This document shows, piece by piece, positions 9,029 through 17,298 of a stretch of DNA of 49,696 nucleotides; within the stretch, counting starts at the first letter, position 1, and each line of letters opens with the position of its first letter. The stretch is taken from the NCBI GenBank assembly GCA_938084175.1, contig CALKDR010000036.1:1-49696 (forward strand), in the 5' to 3' direction. The notes beneath the pieces were generated by a model. The model ran no database searches, was not told the DNA's origin, and worked only from the letters and a program-made list of their open reading frames with translations. The position numbers and the translations under genes were made by a program. This DNA comes from an uncultured Campylobacterales bacterium (GTDB lineage: Bacteria; Campylobacterota; Campylobacteria; Campylobacterales; Arcobacteraceae).

Positions 9029-10996
9029 ATGTTTAAAGAATTTAATTTAGAAAAACTAACAGATTCAAAAGTATTATTAGAAAAATTATTAGAGCAATCT
9101 AAAAATGAAATACTAGAATTAATGGAAATAGAAAACAAAACATATGAAAATTTTGTTACACCATATCAAGAAATAGGGGAGAGTATTAACAACTTTGTTA
9201 CACCAATTTTTCATATTGATTCAGTAAAGAATTCAGAAACTACTGGAAAAGTTTATGAAGAATGTTTACCTATAATCTCAAAGTATCAAACTTGGATAAG
9301 TCAAAATGATAATATTTATATTGCTTTAAAAGATATACAGTCTAACTATAAAACCAGTTTAAATGATATACAAAATAAAGTACTTGATAATGAGGTAAGA
9401 GACTTTAAACTTTCAGGTTCACACTTAGATGATACAAAGAAAAAAAGATTAGAAGAGATAAACTTAACTCTTAGTGAGTTATCGCACAAGTTCTCACAAA
9501 ACCTTTTAAATGCAACAAATGAATTTGAAATGATTGTTGAAAACAAAGAAGATGTTAAAGAAGTACCTGCTTCTGATTTAGAACTTGCTGCTTTTGAAGA
9601 AGAAGGTATTACTAAGTATAAGTTTACTTTACAATTCCCTTCATATATGGCTTATATTACTTATGGAACGTCAAGACTTAAAAGAGAAGAGCTTTACAAG
9701 GCTTTTTGTACAAGAGCACCAGAAAATGGAAAAATTATTGAACAAATATTAACTCTTAAAAATGAAATGGTAAAAATTTTAGGTTTTAACTCTTATTCAG
9801 AATATTCACTTGAAACAAAAATGGCAACAAAAGAAGAAGAAGTTGTCTCTTTTTTAGAAGAATTAGGTCATAAAGGTAAAGAAAAAGCAATTGAAGAATT
9901 AAATGAAATTAAAGATCTTGCTTTAAAAGATGGTATTAATGATTTTAGATCTTCAGATATGGCTTATTACTCTGAAAAACTAAAAAGAGCTAAGTATGAT
10001 TTAGATGAAGAATATTATAGACCTTATTTTGAACAAAAATCTGTACTAGATGGATTCTTTGAGTTTTTATATCAAATGTTTGATGTAAAGTTTGAACAAG
10101 TTGATACAAAAGCATGGGATGAAAAAGTTAAAGTTTATAATCTTTTAAGTAATGGAAAAGAAATTGGTAGAATTTATATTGATTTAGAAGCTAGAAAAGA
10201 TAAAAGAGGTGGTGCTTGGATGAATAGTTGGCATTCACACTATATTAATGCAAAAGGACAAAAAGAACTTCCTACTGCATACATTGTTTGTAATTTCCCA
10301 CCTTCAAGCCAAGCTACACCTTCTTTATTAAGACATTCAGATGTAGTTACGCTATTTCATGAGATGGGACATGCTTTACACCACTTATTAAGTGATATAA
10401 GTGAACCTTATGTAAGTGGGATTTCTGGAGTTGCATGGGATACAGTTGAGTTTCCATCACAATTTTTAGAATATTTTTCTTATGATAAAGATGTATTAAA
10501 ACTTTTTGCAAAACATTACAAAACAAAAGAAGTACTTAATGATGAAGCAATTAATAGAATTATAAAAGCAAAAAACTTTCAATCTTCACTTGCCCTTGTT
10601 CGTCAAGTTGAACTTGCACTGTTTGATTTTAAACTATATCAAGACTTATACAAAACTGAGAAAGAAGTACAAAACTTATTAGATAGTGTAAGAGCTGAAT
10701 TCGCTGCTATGACACCTCCCTCATATAATAAGTTTCAAAATGGATTCTCCCATATATTTGCAGGTGGTTATGCCGCAGGTTATTACTCTTATAAGTGGGC
10801 TGAAGTATTAAGTGCAGATGCTTTTTATATGTTTATTGATTCAAAAAATATATTTAATAAAGAGCTTGCAATAAAGTATAAAGAAACTATCTTATCAAAA
10901 GGTGGATCAAAAAACATGGATGAATTATTTTATAATTTTGCACAAAGAAAGCCAAGTGTTGATTCTTTATTAAAAATTGATGGAATTATTAGCTAA
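9029..10996 (+). CDS. prlC: M3 family oligopeptidase (oligopeptidase A-like)
   Basis: This is a cytoplasmic zinc metallopeptidase that cleaves short peptides. The zinc site HEMGH lies at residues 444-448, with the third ligand expected at Glu474 in WDTVEFPSQF. GHAL-HH and SPYVSG-type loops follow the thimet oligopeptidase pattern. The C-terminal HIFAGGYAAGYYSYKWAEVL segment is also typical of M3A enzymes. At 655 residues it is slightly shorter than E. coli PrlC (680). An AAAAGGA ribosome binding site precedes the ATG. It probably shares a transcript with prmC. Confidence 0.92.
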   Translation: MFKEFNLEKLTDSKVLLEKLLEQSKNEILELMEIENKTYENFVTPYQEIGESINNFVTPIFHIDSVKNSETTGKVYEECLPIISKYQTWISQNDNIYIALKDIQSNYKTSLNDIQNKVLDNEVRDFKLSGSHLDDTKKKRLEEINLTLSELSHKFSQNLLNATNEFEMIVENKEDVKEVPASDLELAAFEEEGITKYKFTLQFPSYMAYITYGTSRLKREELYKAFCTRAPENGKIIEQILTLKNEMVKILGFNSYSEYSLETKMATKEEEVVSFLEELGHKGKEKAIEELNEIKDLALKDGINDFRSSDMAYYSEKLKRAKYDLDEEYYRPYFEQKSVLDGFFEFLYQMFDVKFEQVDTKAWDEKVKVYNLLSNGKEIGRIYIDLEARKDKRGGAWMNSWHSHYINAKGQKELPTAYIVCNFPPSSQATPSLLRHSDVVTLFHEMGHALHHLLSDISEPYVSGISGVAWDTVEFPSQFLEYFSYDKDVLKLFAKHYKTKEVLNDEAINRIIKAKNFQSSLALVRQVELALFDFKLYQDLYKTEKEVQNLLDSVRAEFAAMTPPSYNKFQNGFSHIFAGGYAAGYYSYKWAEVLSADAFYMFIDSKNIFNKELAIKYKETILSKGGSKNMDELFYNFAQRKPSVDSLLKIDGIIS

Positions 10997-11047
10997 ATTT
11001 TGCAATAATAACGAACTAAGAATAATATCAACAAGGACATACCACAA

Positions 11048-11515
11048 ATGACAAATGCAGAAACGATTTCAAAACTAAATAATGCTTTAAATACTTTAAT
11101 AAAAGCTTATGAAGAACTTGACCAAAAGAATACTAAATTAGAAAGTAAGATAACTGAACTAGAAGATGAAATTCTTGATCTTGAAACAGTTAAAGAAGAT
11201 TTAGAAGTAAATGTAAATGACTTTAAGACTAATACAGAAGAAGATAATTCAAATATTTCTTCTATGTTAGGTAAAATTGAAGGTTTATTAAATAAAAAAG
11301 TGTCAAGCGATGATAATTCAAATACTTCATCAACTAGTGATGAAGAAGTAAATACTGCTGAAGAAAAGAAGGAAGAAGATGAATCATTAAATTTATATTC
11401 TTCAAATGATAAATCTTCAAACAATAGTGATAGTCCTAGTGATGATAAAAAGCCTGAAAATAATAAAATTGATTTAAATAGAATGGCTTCATTATTAAAT
11501 GGATTTAATAATTAG
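11048..11515 (+). CDS. Unrecognised acidic coiled-coil protein
   Basis: I do not recognise this 155-residue protein. Residues about 8-75 form a heptad-rich coiled coil (NTKLESKITELEDEILDLE), followed by a low-complexity tract about 80-140 dominated by Ser, Asp, Asn, Glu and Lys, and a short C-terminal helix with DLNRMASLLNGF. There is no signal peptide or membrane segment, so it is probably cytoplasmic and partly disordered. It has an AAGGA ribosome binding site and sits between the M3 peptidase and another unknown gene. The architecture resembles small coiled-coil adaptor proteins, but no function can be assigned. Confidence 0.75.
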   Translation: MTNAETISKLNNALNTLIKAYEELDQKNTKLESKITELEDEILDLETVKEDLEVNVNDFKTNTEEDNSNISSMLGKIEGLLNKKVSSDDNSNTSSTSDEEVNTAEEKKEEDESLNLYSSNDKSSNNSDSPSDDKKPENNKIDLNRMASLLNGFNN

Positions 11516-11526
11516 AAAAAACACTA

Positions 11527-11805
11527 ATGATTACTCTATTAGATAAGCTATCTTTGTATAATACTTTTGGTGTTGATAATTTTAACTCCATTGAAGAAGC
11601 TGTAAACACTATGGCTCCTTCAATGGTAGAGTACTACTTATCAGACTTGAGTCAATATTCTGAAGATATATATTTAAACAAAAGAGATGTAGAAAACAGT
11701 CTTAACATTGGGGATTATAGCTTATACATAGACTATAATAAAAATATCTATTTAGAGTTAGACAGTAATCAAATATCAACTTATGAAACTGCTTCCTTTT
11801 GGTAA
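11527..11805 (+). CDS. Unrecognised small protein
   Basis: I do not recognise this 92-residue acidic protein. It begins with MITLLDKLSLYNTFGVDNFN, is rich in Tyr, Asn and Asp, has no cysteines and no membrane segment. It starts 11 bases after the coiled-coil gene and no strong ribosome binding site is visible, so it may depend on translation of that gene. The strict spacing suggests that the two unknown genes work together. It converges with xerH, with only 17 bases between the stops. Confidence 0.6.
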   Translation: MITLLDKLSLYNTFGVDNFNSIEEAVNTMAPSMVEYYLSDLSQYSEDIYLNKRDVENSLNIGDYSLYIDYNKNIYLELDSNQISTYETASFW

Positions 11806-11822
11806 TGAAATATTATTATTTT

Positions 11823-12878
11823 TTAATCCATTAAATTAGTTGTTGCTCTTAACCTATCTTTATCGAAGTGTGTATATATTCTAGATGTATTAATATCCGC
11901 ATGACCTAAAGCCTCTTGTACTAATATTAAATCATGATGTTTTTGATATAACAATGTTGCAAAAGAGTGTCTTAACATATGAGCACCATTTTTTTCTTTT
12001 CTAATCCCTGCAGAAATTAAAATATTCTCAACTGTTCTACTTACATAACTTTGCGTTAATCTATTTCCTTTTTGGTTACATACTAATAAATCATCATTAC
12101 ATACACGCATATCAAGCCATGAATTTAAATCATTTTGGATTATACTTGCTTTTATCATTACAACCCTTGGTTTATTCCCTTTACCTCTTATTTGAAGTAA
12201 ATAAACATCATCTTCTTTAAACATATCTTTCAATTTTAAATTTAACATCTCTGATACACGAATTCCTGTATAAATTATCATTTTTATAATTAATCTATTT
12301 CGATATGATGTTTTCTCACTAAATTCATATTGATTAATAGCACTTAAAAATCTATTGATTTCATCTTTGTTCATAAAAGAGGGTAGTTTAGAACCTGAGT
12401 TTCCTTTTAATCCACCCCAGTTTTTTAATTCTATTTTGAACATATATGAATTTCCATTTGATGTTTCATTTTGTTTATCAATATAAGTAAAAAGTCCAAG
12501 TAGGGCAATTCTATGGTTTTTTTTCGAAGCATCTGATAAACCACTTGTACTTGATGCTAGAAAATCACTTAATAATTCTTCATCAATTTCTTTCATTGAT
12601 GCTAAACCTAAATTACAAAGAAAAGCATAAAGTTTTACTAAAGGATTAAAATATGTATTTATTCCTGCTAATCCAATATTTCTAGCATCTTTAACTAATA
12701 ATGATAATTCATTAATATCATTTGTACCAACAACTAAGCTTTTTATAATAAGAGCAAGTTTCTCTTTATCATTAACTTGTCTGTTTGATAATGTAGTTAA
12801 TTTATATCTGATAAAACGTTCAATCCAAAATAAAATCGTTTTATCAAAGGTATTAGTAAAATCTAAATCGTATCTCAT
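11823..12878 (-). CDS. xerH: XerH tyrosine recombinase (chromosome dimer resolution)
   Basis: This 351-residue tyrosine recombinase has all the catalytic residues: Arg207 (YTGIRVSEML), the beta-hairpin lysine near 233-236 (RGKGNKPRVV), His300 and Arg303 (HMLRHSF), His326 (GHADI) and the nucleophile Tyr335 (TSRIYTHFD). Campylobacterota use one recombinase, XerH, instead of XerC and XerD; its length and its position beside a dif-like palindrome (12930-12960) fit this group rather than an integrase. No integrase partner genes or att repeats are seen. An AAGG ribosome binding site precedes the ATG. Confidence 0.85.
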   Translation of the reverse strand: MRYDLDFTNTFDKTILFWIERFIRYKLTTLSNRQVNDKEKLALIIKSLVVGTNDINELSLLVKDARNIGLAGINTYFNPLVKLYAFLCNLGLASMKEIDEELLSDFLASSTSGLSDASKKNHRIALLGLFTYIDKQNETSNGNSYMFKIELKNWGGLKGNSGSKLPSFMNKDEINRFLSAINQYEFSEKTSYRNRLIIKMIIYTGIRVSEMLNLKLKDMFKEDDVYLLQIRGKGNKPRVVMIKASIIQNDLNSWLDMRVCNDDLLVCNQKGNRLTQSYVSRTVENILISAGIRKEKNGAHMLRHSFATLLYQKHHDLILVQEALGHADINTSRIYTHFDKDRLRATTNLMD

Positions 12879-12929
12879 ATAATGCCTTAATTCTTATTTT
12901 CTTAAGTATTATACTTTAATAAGTTTAAT

Positions 12930-12960
12930 TTAGTCTTGAAAAGTATAATTTTCAAACTAA
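12930..12960. other. dif-like recombination site (difH) beside xerH
   Basis: Two arms TTGAAAA (12936-12942) and TTTTCAA (12949-12955) are separated by exactly 6 bases, the spacing expected for tyrosine recombinase cleavage. The outer flanks TTAGT and ACTAA extend the symmetry with a one-base offset. The centre is about 67 bases upstream of the xerH start. In Campylobacter the difH site is known to lie just upstream of xerH, and difH sites have GAAAA/TTTTC inner arms, so position and form agree. It overlaps the last codons of the broken cheD. Function is inferred. Confidence 0.72.
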
Positions 12961-13583
12961 AATATCTACACTCTGTAGAAGATCCTTGATCTTTGTAATC
13001 TCTTTTTGTAATGATTTCTTTTCAGATACAATTTTACTATCTGTTTCACTTTTTTGAGTAACTTTAATAAAAATTTAAAACTCATTTACAAGTAAAATTA
13101 ATCTACCATGTACACCGCGTATATGTTTACTAATTAATTGAAAACCCTCAAATCTAAAAAGTCTTTTGCAAACTCATCATTTCTATGGCCAATTGATTGT
13201 GCGGACAAATTAATTTGCATAATATCAGCACCACCTGAGATTTTAGCAACCATATTATTTTTACTACATCCTAATTTATACATTTCATTAAGCATTGCTT
13301 CAACAGAATATAGTCCATATTTCATGTCATCATTACTGTTTTCAGTCGTAGGTAATAAAAAATGGTTCATTCCCTTTACTTTATTAACTTTATCAAAAAA
13401 CATAATAGCAACACAAGAACCTAATAGAGTTTTAAATGCAATTTGTGTTCAATATCATTTCCAACTGCAAATTCTCCATCAATAACTGTGTGAGTAGATA
13501 AACCTTTAGTTTTTGCGTAAATCTTATAGAAGATGTTTTTTCAATACTTCCATACTTCCATTTTTATGTCCAATTACAATCAA
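12952..13583 (-). pseudogene. cheD: cheD (chemoreceptor glutamine deamidase), broken by several frameshifts
   Basis: CheD-like sequence can be followed across about 630 bases, but in several frames. It would start at a TTG overlapping the cheR stop. Near the start an 8-base tandem duplication (ATACTTCC twice, 13544-13559 on the plus strand) shifts the frame. A second break comes before the active-site piece KTLLGSCVAIMFFD. The best-preserved part is 13134-13403, with GMNHFLLP, KYGLYSVEAM and KISGGADIM, all CheD landmarks. A further shift near 13136 and a TAA near 13080 interrupt the C-terminal part (RGVHGRLILL), which ends inside the dif-like site. The full-length protein cannot be made. Confidence 0.85.
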
Positions 13584-14164
13584 AAGATTTCCTTTTCTTT
13601 AATAAAAATATTTTGCCCTATTCTCTTTACATGATTAACCAAATCTTGAGGATTTTCTGAATGCCCCAAATATAAAGTACCACCTATTTTTAAATGAGAG
13701 AAAAGCTTTTTTAATATTTTGTTTTTGTCTTCTATAGAGAAATAAATAAGTATATTTCTACAAAAAACAATATCAAATTGATTTTTTGAAAAAGGGTAAT
13801 TATCATCACTTAAGTTCTTTACTTGAAAAGAAAGCATTCTTTTTAATTTATCTTTAACTTTTATAAGAACTTCTTCTCCTGAAAGATTTTTTTTAACTCT
13901 TCTTTTAAAATATTTAGAAGGTTTAATCCAATTAGGGAACTCTTTTGAAGATTTAGAATATCTATAAACACCATTTGCTGCATATTGCAAAACATTTGTA
14001 TAAATTTCTGTAGCTGGAATTGAAGTATTAAAAGTTTTTCCAAGTTCACTTTGTGCTTCTAAAACTGTTATCGCCATAGAATACGGTTCTTCACCTGTAA
14101 AAGATGCTGAACATTCTATTTGAAGATTTCGCAAGTAATTGATCTGGAACGAAAGGTTTAACAA
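13580..14164 (-). pseudogene. cheR: cheR (chemotaxis methyltransferase), N-terminal domain deleted
   Basis: The open frame encodes the SAM-binding part of CheR: SASFTGEEPYSMAI (family: STGEEPYS), FDIVFCRNILIYF and LYLGHSENP, the three most conserved blocks. The N-terminal helical domain that recognises receptors (roughly 100 residues) is missing. The first 12 or so codons are instead out-of-frame cheY sequence, so a deletion of the cheY end, the spacer and the cheR start has joined the two genes near 14130. CheR normally methylates receptor glutamates; this remnant is unlikely to be functional. Confidence 0.85.
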
Positions 14165-14384
14165 TGGAACCTATAGCTCCTGTAGCTTTACCTTTAGTTT
14201 TCATTTCATCACTTCTTTCAGTTGTTAGTACTAAAATAGGTTTTTTAGAATATTTTGGTATTTTTCTTAGTTCGTCAATAAGTGTTAGTCTATCCATATT
14301 TGACATGTTTACGTCAGTTATTATTAAATCAAAATCAGCGCTATTTGCTTTAGCTAAACCATCTACGATTAAAAGCTTCGCCAT
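14091..14384 (-). pseudogene. cheY: CheY-like response regulator with internal and terminal deletions
   Basis: The frame starts with MAKLLIVD and then jumps directly to GLAKANSADFDLIITDVNM, so roughly 35-40 residues (helix 1, strand 2, helix 2) are missing. The phosphorylation site Asp (IITDVNM), the Thr of LTTERS and the Lys of VKPF remain. Other consensus positions have changed (NMDG to NMDR, and a Trp replaced in GAIGSIVKPF). The last 13 residues are cheR sequence read out of frame. It cannot fold as a normal receiver domain. The order cheY-cheR-cheD marks a former chemotaxis adaptation cluster. Confidence 0.85.
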
Positions 14385-14461
14385 ATTAGTAGCCCTTACG
14401 TTGTATATTAAAAAATTATTAAACTATACAAACGTAAGAAATGTCAAACTAGTATCAATTA

Positions 14462-16642
14462 TTAAATTGAATTAGAAGCTAATTCAATTCTGTCTTTACT
14501 TACCTTAAGTACTTTTATTTCTACTTCATCACCAACAGATAAAACATCAGAAACGTTTTTAACTCTTTGTTTAGAAATTTTAGAGATATGTAGTAGTCCT
14601 TCACCGCCTTTTGGTAAGGCTACGAATGCACCAAAATCAACAATTCTTTCTACTTTTCCTATAACAACATCATCAACTTTATAAAGTTTTTCAAAATCTA
14701 AATCTTTCGAATAAGGTTTTCTAGAAATAGCATTATTTGAAATTGTTTTAATATGTTCACAAGCATCTAAAACATTCTGCTTATTATCTCCACTTACTTT
14801 TACATTTCCACTATCTCTATCTAAATCAATTCCTACTGAGAATTTTTCGATAATTTCTTTTATAGTTGAACCAGCTTTTCCAATAACAACCATTATTTTA
14901 CTTGGATCTATTGCAAACTGTTCAATTAAAGGTAATGCTTGACTTGGAACTATGTCTTGTGCTGCTGTTTCCATAAGAGCTAAGATATGATCTCTTCCTT
15001 CTTTAGCTTGTAATAATGCTTCTTCTAAAACACTTAACTCAATACCACCAAGTTTAATGTCCATTTGTAAAGCTGTAATTCCTTTTGAAGTTCCTGCAAC
15101 TTTAAAGTCCATATCTCCATCATGATCTTCAAGACCCATAATATCAGTTAATACAGAGTATTTACCATCTTCTACTACCATACCCATTGCAACTCCAGCA
15201 ACTAAATCTGAAATTGGAACACCTGCTGCTTTAAGAGCTAATGAACCACCACAAACTGTTGCCATTGAAGAAGAACCATTTGATTCTAAAATTTCAGATA
15301 CTAACCTTACTGTTTCAGAGTAATCATCATCAATAGTAGGTTCTAGAGCTTTTTTACCTAGGTTACCATGTCCTAATTCTCTTCTACCAACTCCAAACAT
15401 AGGTTTAGCTTCACCTACAGAGAATCCAGGGAAGTTATAATGAAGCATAAAATTATCAATAGAAGTAGATTTTTCTGTAAGCGTTTCATACATTTGTCCA
15501 TCTTTAGCACCAGCTATTGTTCCTACAACTAATGCTTGTGTCTCTCCTCTTGTAAATAAACAAGAAGAATGTGCAGAAGGTAAGATATTAGTGTCAATAG
15601 AAATTGGTCTAACATCCTTAAGCCCTCTTCCATCAGCTCTTACTTTGTCATTTACAATCATTCCTCTAACAATTTCTCTTTTTACAACACTAACTGCTTC
15701 ATATACAACAGAGAATTCAATTTCGTTTTCTTCACAATAAGAATCAATAGAAATCATTTTTGCAACATCTTTAAGTTCAGTTGCTCTTTCACTTTTAGCT
15801 AATTTTTCAATTGCTGTTGTAATATTTGAAGAATAAGTATTTCTTACATAAACAATTACTTCTTCTGGGATTTTGAATTCAACTAGTTCTACTTCTTTCA
15901 TATCTTTACAAGCTTCTTCAAAACCTGCTTCATAAGCAGTGTTAGCTTCAAGTAAAGCTTTTTGTGCAAAAGCAATTGCTTCAACTAAATTAGCTTCATT
16001 TACTTCGTTTGAATTATGTACTTTTGTAAAAGCTTCAATATCAACTTCAACCATATCAGAAGAAGAAATAGATTTCATTTCAATCATTAATAATTCATCT
16101 TTAGAACCAGCAATATATAAATCTAAAGTCGAGTTTTCTAATTCACTCATTTTAGGATTTGCTACATATTCACCATCAATTTTTGCAACTCTAACACCAC
16201 AAACAGATTTTTTAATTGGTAGGTTTGAAGTATATAAAGCAGCATTTGCAGCATTTAAAGCTAATGCTTGTAAATCTACATCTTTATCTGCACTTAAAAC
16301 CATTACTGTAATTGTTGTAGGATAAACATAACCTTTTGGGAATAGAGGTCTTAAACTTCTATCAATAACTCTTGAAGTTAATGTTTCGAATTCACCAGCT
16401 TTCGCTTCTCTTTTGAAGAAACCACCTGGTAACTTAGCAGCTGCATATGTTTTTTCAACATATTGAACAGTTAAAGGAGTAAAATCTTCACTAACAGGGT
16501 TATCAAATTCACTTACAACTGTAGCAAGAACTACTGCATTTCCTAATTTTGCTAATACAGACCCATTAGCTTGTTTAGCTACTTTCCCAAACTCGAAAAT
16601 CTCTTGTTTTTTATTTAATTCAAATTCACAAACTGTTGACAT
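14462..16642 (-). CDS. pnp: Polyribonucleotide nucleotidyltransferase (PNPase)
   Basis: PNPase degrades RNA 3' to 5' using phosphate and is a core of RNA turnover. The 726-residue product has the first RNase PH domain (LPGGFFKREAKAGEFETLTSR near residue 70, split motif), a helical linker, the second catalytic RNase PH domain (MGVGRRELGHGNLGKKALEP region, then DIMGLEDHDGDMDFKVAG), a KH domain near 555-615 (VVIGKAGSTIKEI) and a C-terminal S1 domain (GKVERIVDFGAFVALPKGGEGLLH, in parts). Length and order are standard. It is the last gene of the purD-rdd-lptD-PRTase-pnp run, 5 bases after the PRTase gene. Confidence 0.97.
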   Translation of the reverse strand: MSTVCEFELNKKQEIFEFGKVAKQANGSVLAKLGNAVVLATVVSEFDNPVSEDFTPLTVQYVEKTYAAAKLPGGFFKREAKAGEFETLTSRVIDRSLRPLFPKGYVYPTTITVMVLSADKDVDLQALALNAANAALYTSNLPIKKSVCGVRVAKIDGEYVANPKMSELENSTLDLYIAGSKDELLMIEMKSISSSDMVEVDIEAFTKVHNSNEVNEANLVEAIAFAQKALLEANTAYEAGFEEACKDMKEVELVEFKIPEEVIVYVRNTYSSNITTAIEKLAKSERATELKDVAKMISIDSYCEENEIEFSVVYEAVSVVKREIVRGMIVNDKVRADGRGLKDVRPISIDTNILPSAHSSCLFTRGETQALVVGTIAGAKDGQMYETLTEKSTSIDNFMLHYNFPGFSVGEAKPMFGVGRRELGHGNLGKKALEPTIDDDYSETVRLVSEILESNGSSSMATVCGGSLALKAAGVPISDLVAGVAMGMVVEDGKYSVLTDIMGLEDHDGDMDFKVAGTSKGITALQMDIKLGGIELSVLEEALLQAKEGRDHILALMETAAQDIVPSQALPLIEQFAIDPSKIMVVIGKAGSTIKEIIEKFSVGIDLDRDSGNVKVSGDNKQNVLDACEHIKTISNNAISRKPYSKDLDFEKLYKVDDVVIGKVERIVDFGAFVALPKGGEGLLHISKISKQRVKNVSDVLSVGDEVEIKVLKVSKDRIELASNSI

Positions 16643-16647
16643 TTATT

Positions 16648-17298
16648 TTAATCCTTTTTTATTGTTTCTATATCTTTAAATTCTATTTCATCTAATGTAT
16701 CATAATAAAAATTAATAGATATAAAATGATCTAGTTTTTTTATATAATACAAGTCATCGGCAATTGATTCAATTGTTTGAACACTTGCACTTGGTATTAT
16801 TGGAGTTGCTACTGAAACTGATTTTGCACCAAGTTTAATAGCACTTTTTATACAAGCCATCATTGTTAGACCAGTATTTAGTCCTTCATCAATAAGTAAA
16901 ATATTTTTTTCATTTAAATCTGTTAATTTCTCTCCATTTCTAAATTTATCAACTTCATATGATAATTCATTTTCGTATAAAAACTTAGATTGTCCATATA
17001 TTAAATCTAAACTAATATTAAATACTTTTACTATTTCTTCATGTATTAGAACTTCTTCAGCTTCAGTTACAATAGCAATTTCACACTCATTATTACTAGG
17101 TGCAAAGATTTTTTTTGAGAACATCATGTCTAATTTAGCATCTAATTCTTTTGCTACGATATTAGCAATTGGATATCCTCCACATGACGTAGATAAAACA
17201 ATCCAATCTTCTAATTTCATATTTTCTATTGGCAAAATATCAAGTAATCTATATGCTGCCACTTCTCTATTCTTAAAATATATTGGATCAGGAGTCAT
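16648..17298 (-). CDS. Phosphoribosyltransferase-like protein
   Basis: The central motif ILLIDEGLNTGLTM (about residues 131-144) matches the PRPP-binding loop of type I phosphoribosyltransferases, where two acidic residues precede a TG-x-T turn. An earlier STSCGGYPIA segment resembles the PPi loop. The length of 216 residues fits members of this group without a defined base substrate. A phosphoribosyltransferase-like gene between lptD and pnp is also recalled for Helicobacter. The substrate cannot be told from sequence. Its stop and the lptD region are directly adjacent, with no gap on either side greater than 5 bases. Confidence 0.8.
   Translation of the reverse strand: MTPDPIYFKNREVAAYRLLDILPIENMKLEDWIVLSTSCGGYPIANIVAKELDAKLDMMFSKKIFAPSNNECEIAIVTEAEEVLIHEEIVKVFNISLDLIYGQSKFLYENELSYEVDKFRNGEKLTDLNEKNILLIDEGLNTGLTMMACIKSAIKLGAKSVSVATPIIPSASVQTIESIADDLYYIKKLDHFISINFYYDTLDEIEFKDIETIKKD

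Noticed and set aside
11107-11424. Minus-strand serine/phenylalanine-rich frame
   Set aside because: It mirrors the acidic coiled-coil gene; GAA/GAT-rich coding DNA gives Ser/Phe-rich antisense frames.
11823-12960. xerH plus adjacent palindrome as an integrative element with an attachment site
   Set aside because: There are no cargo, excisionase or replication genes, no tRNA and no flanking direct repeats; XerH/dif is the simpler explanation.
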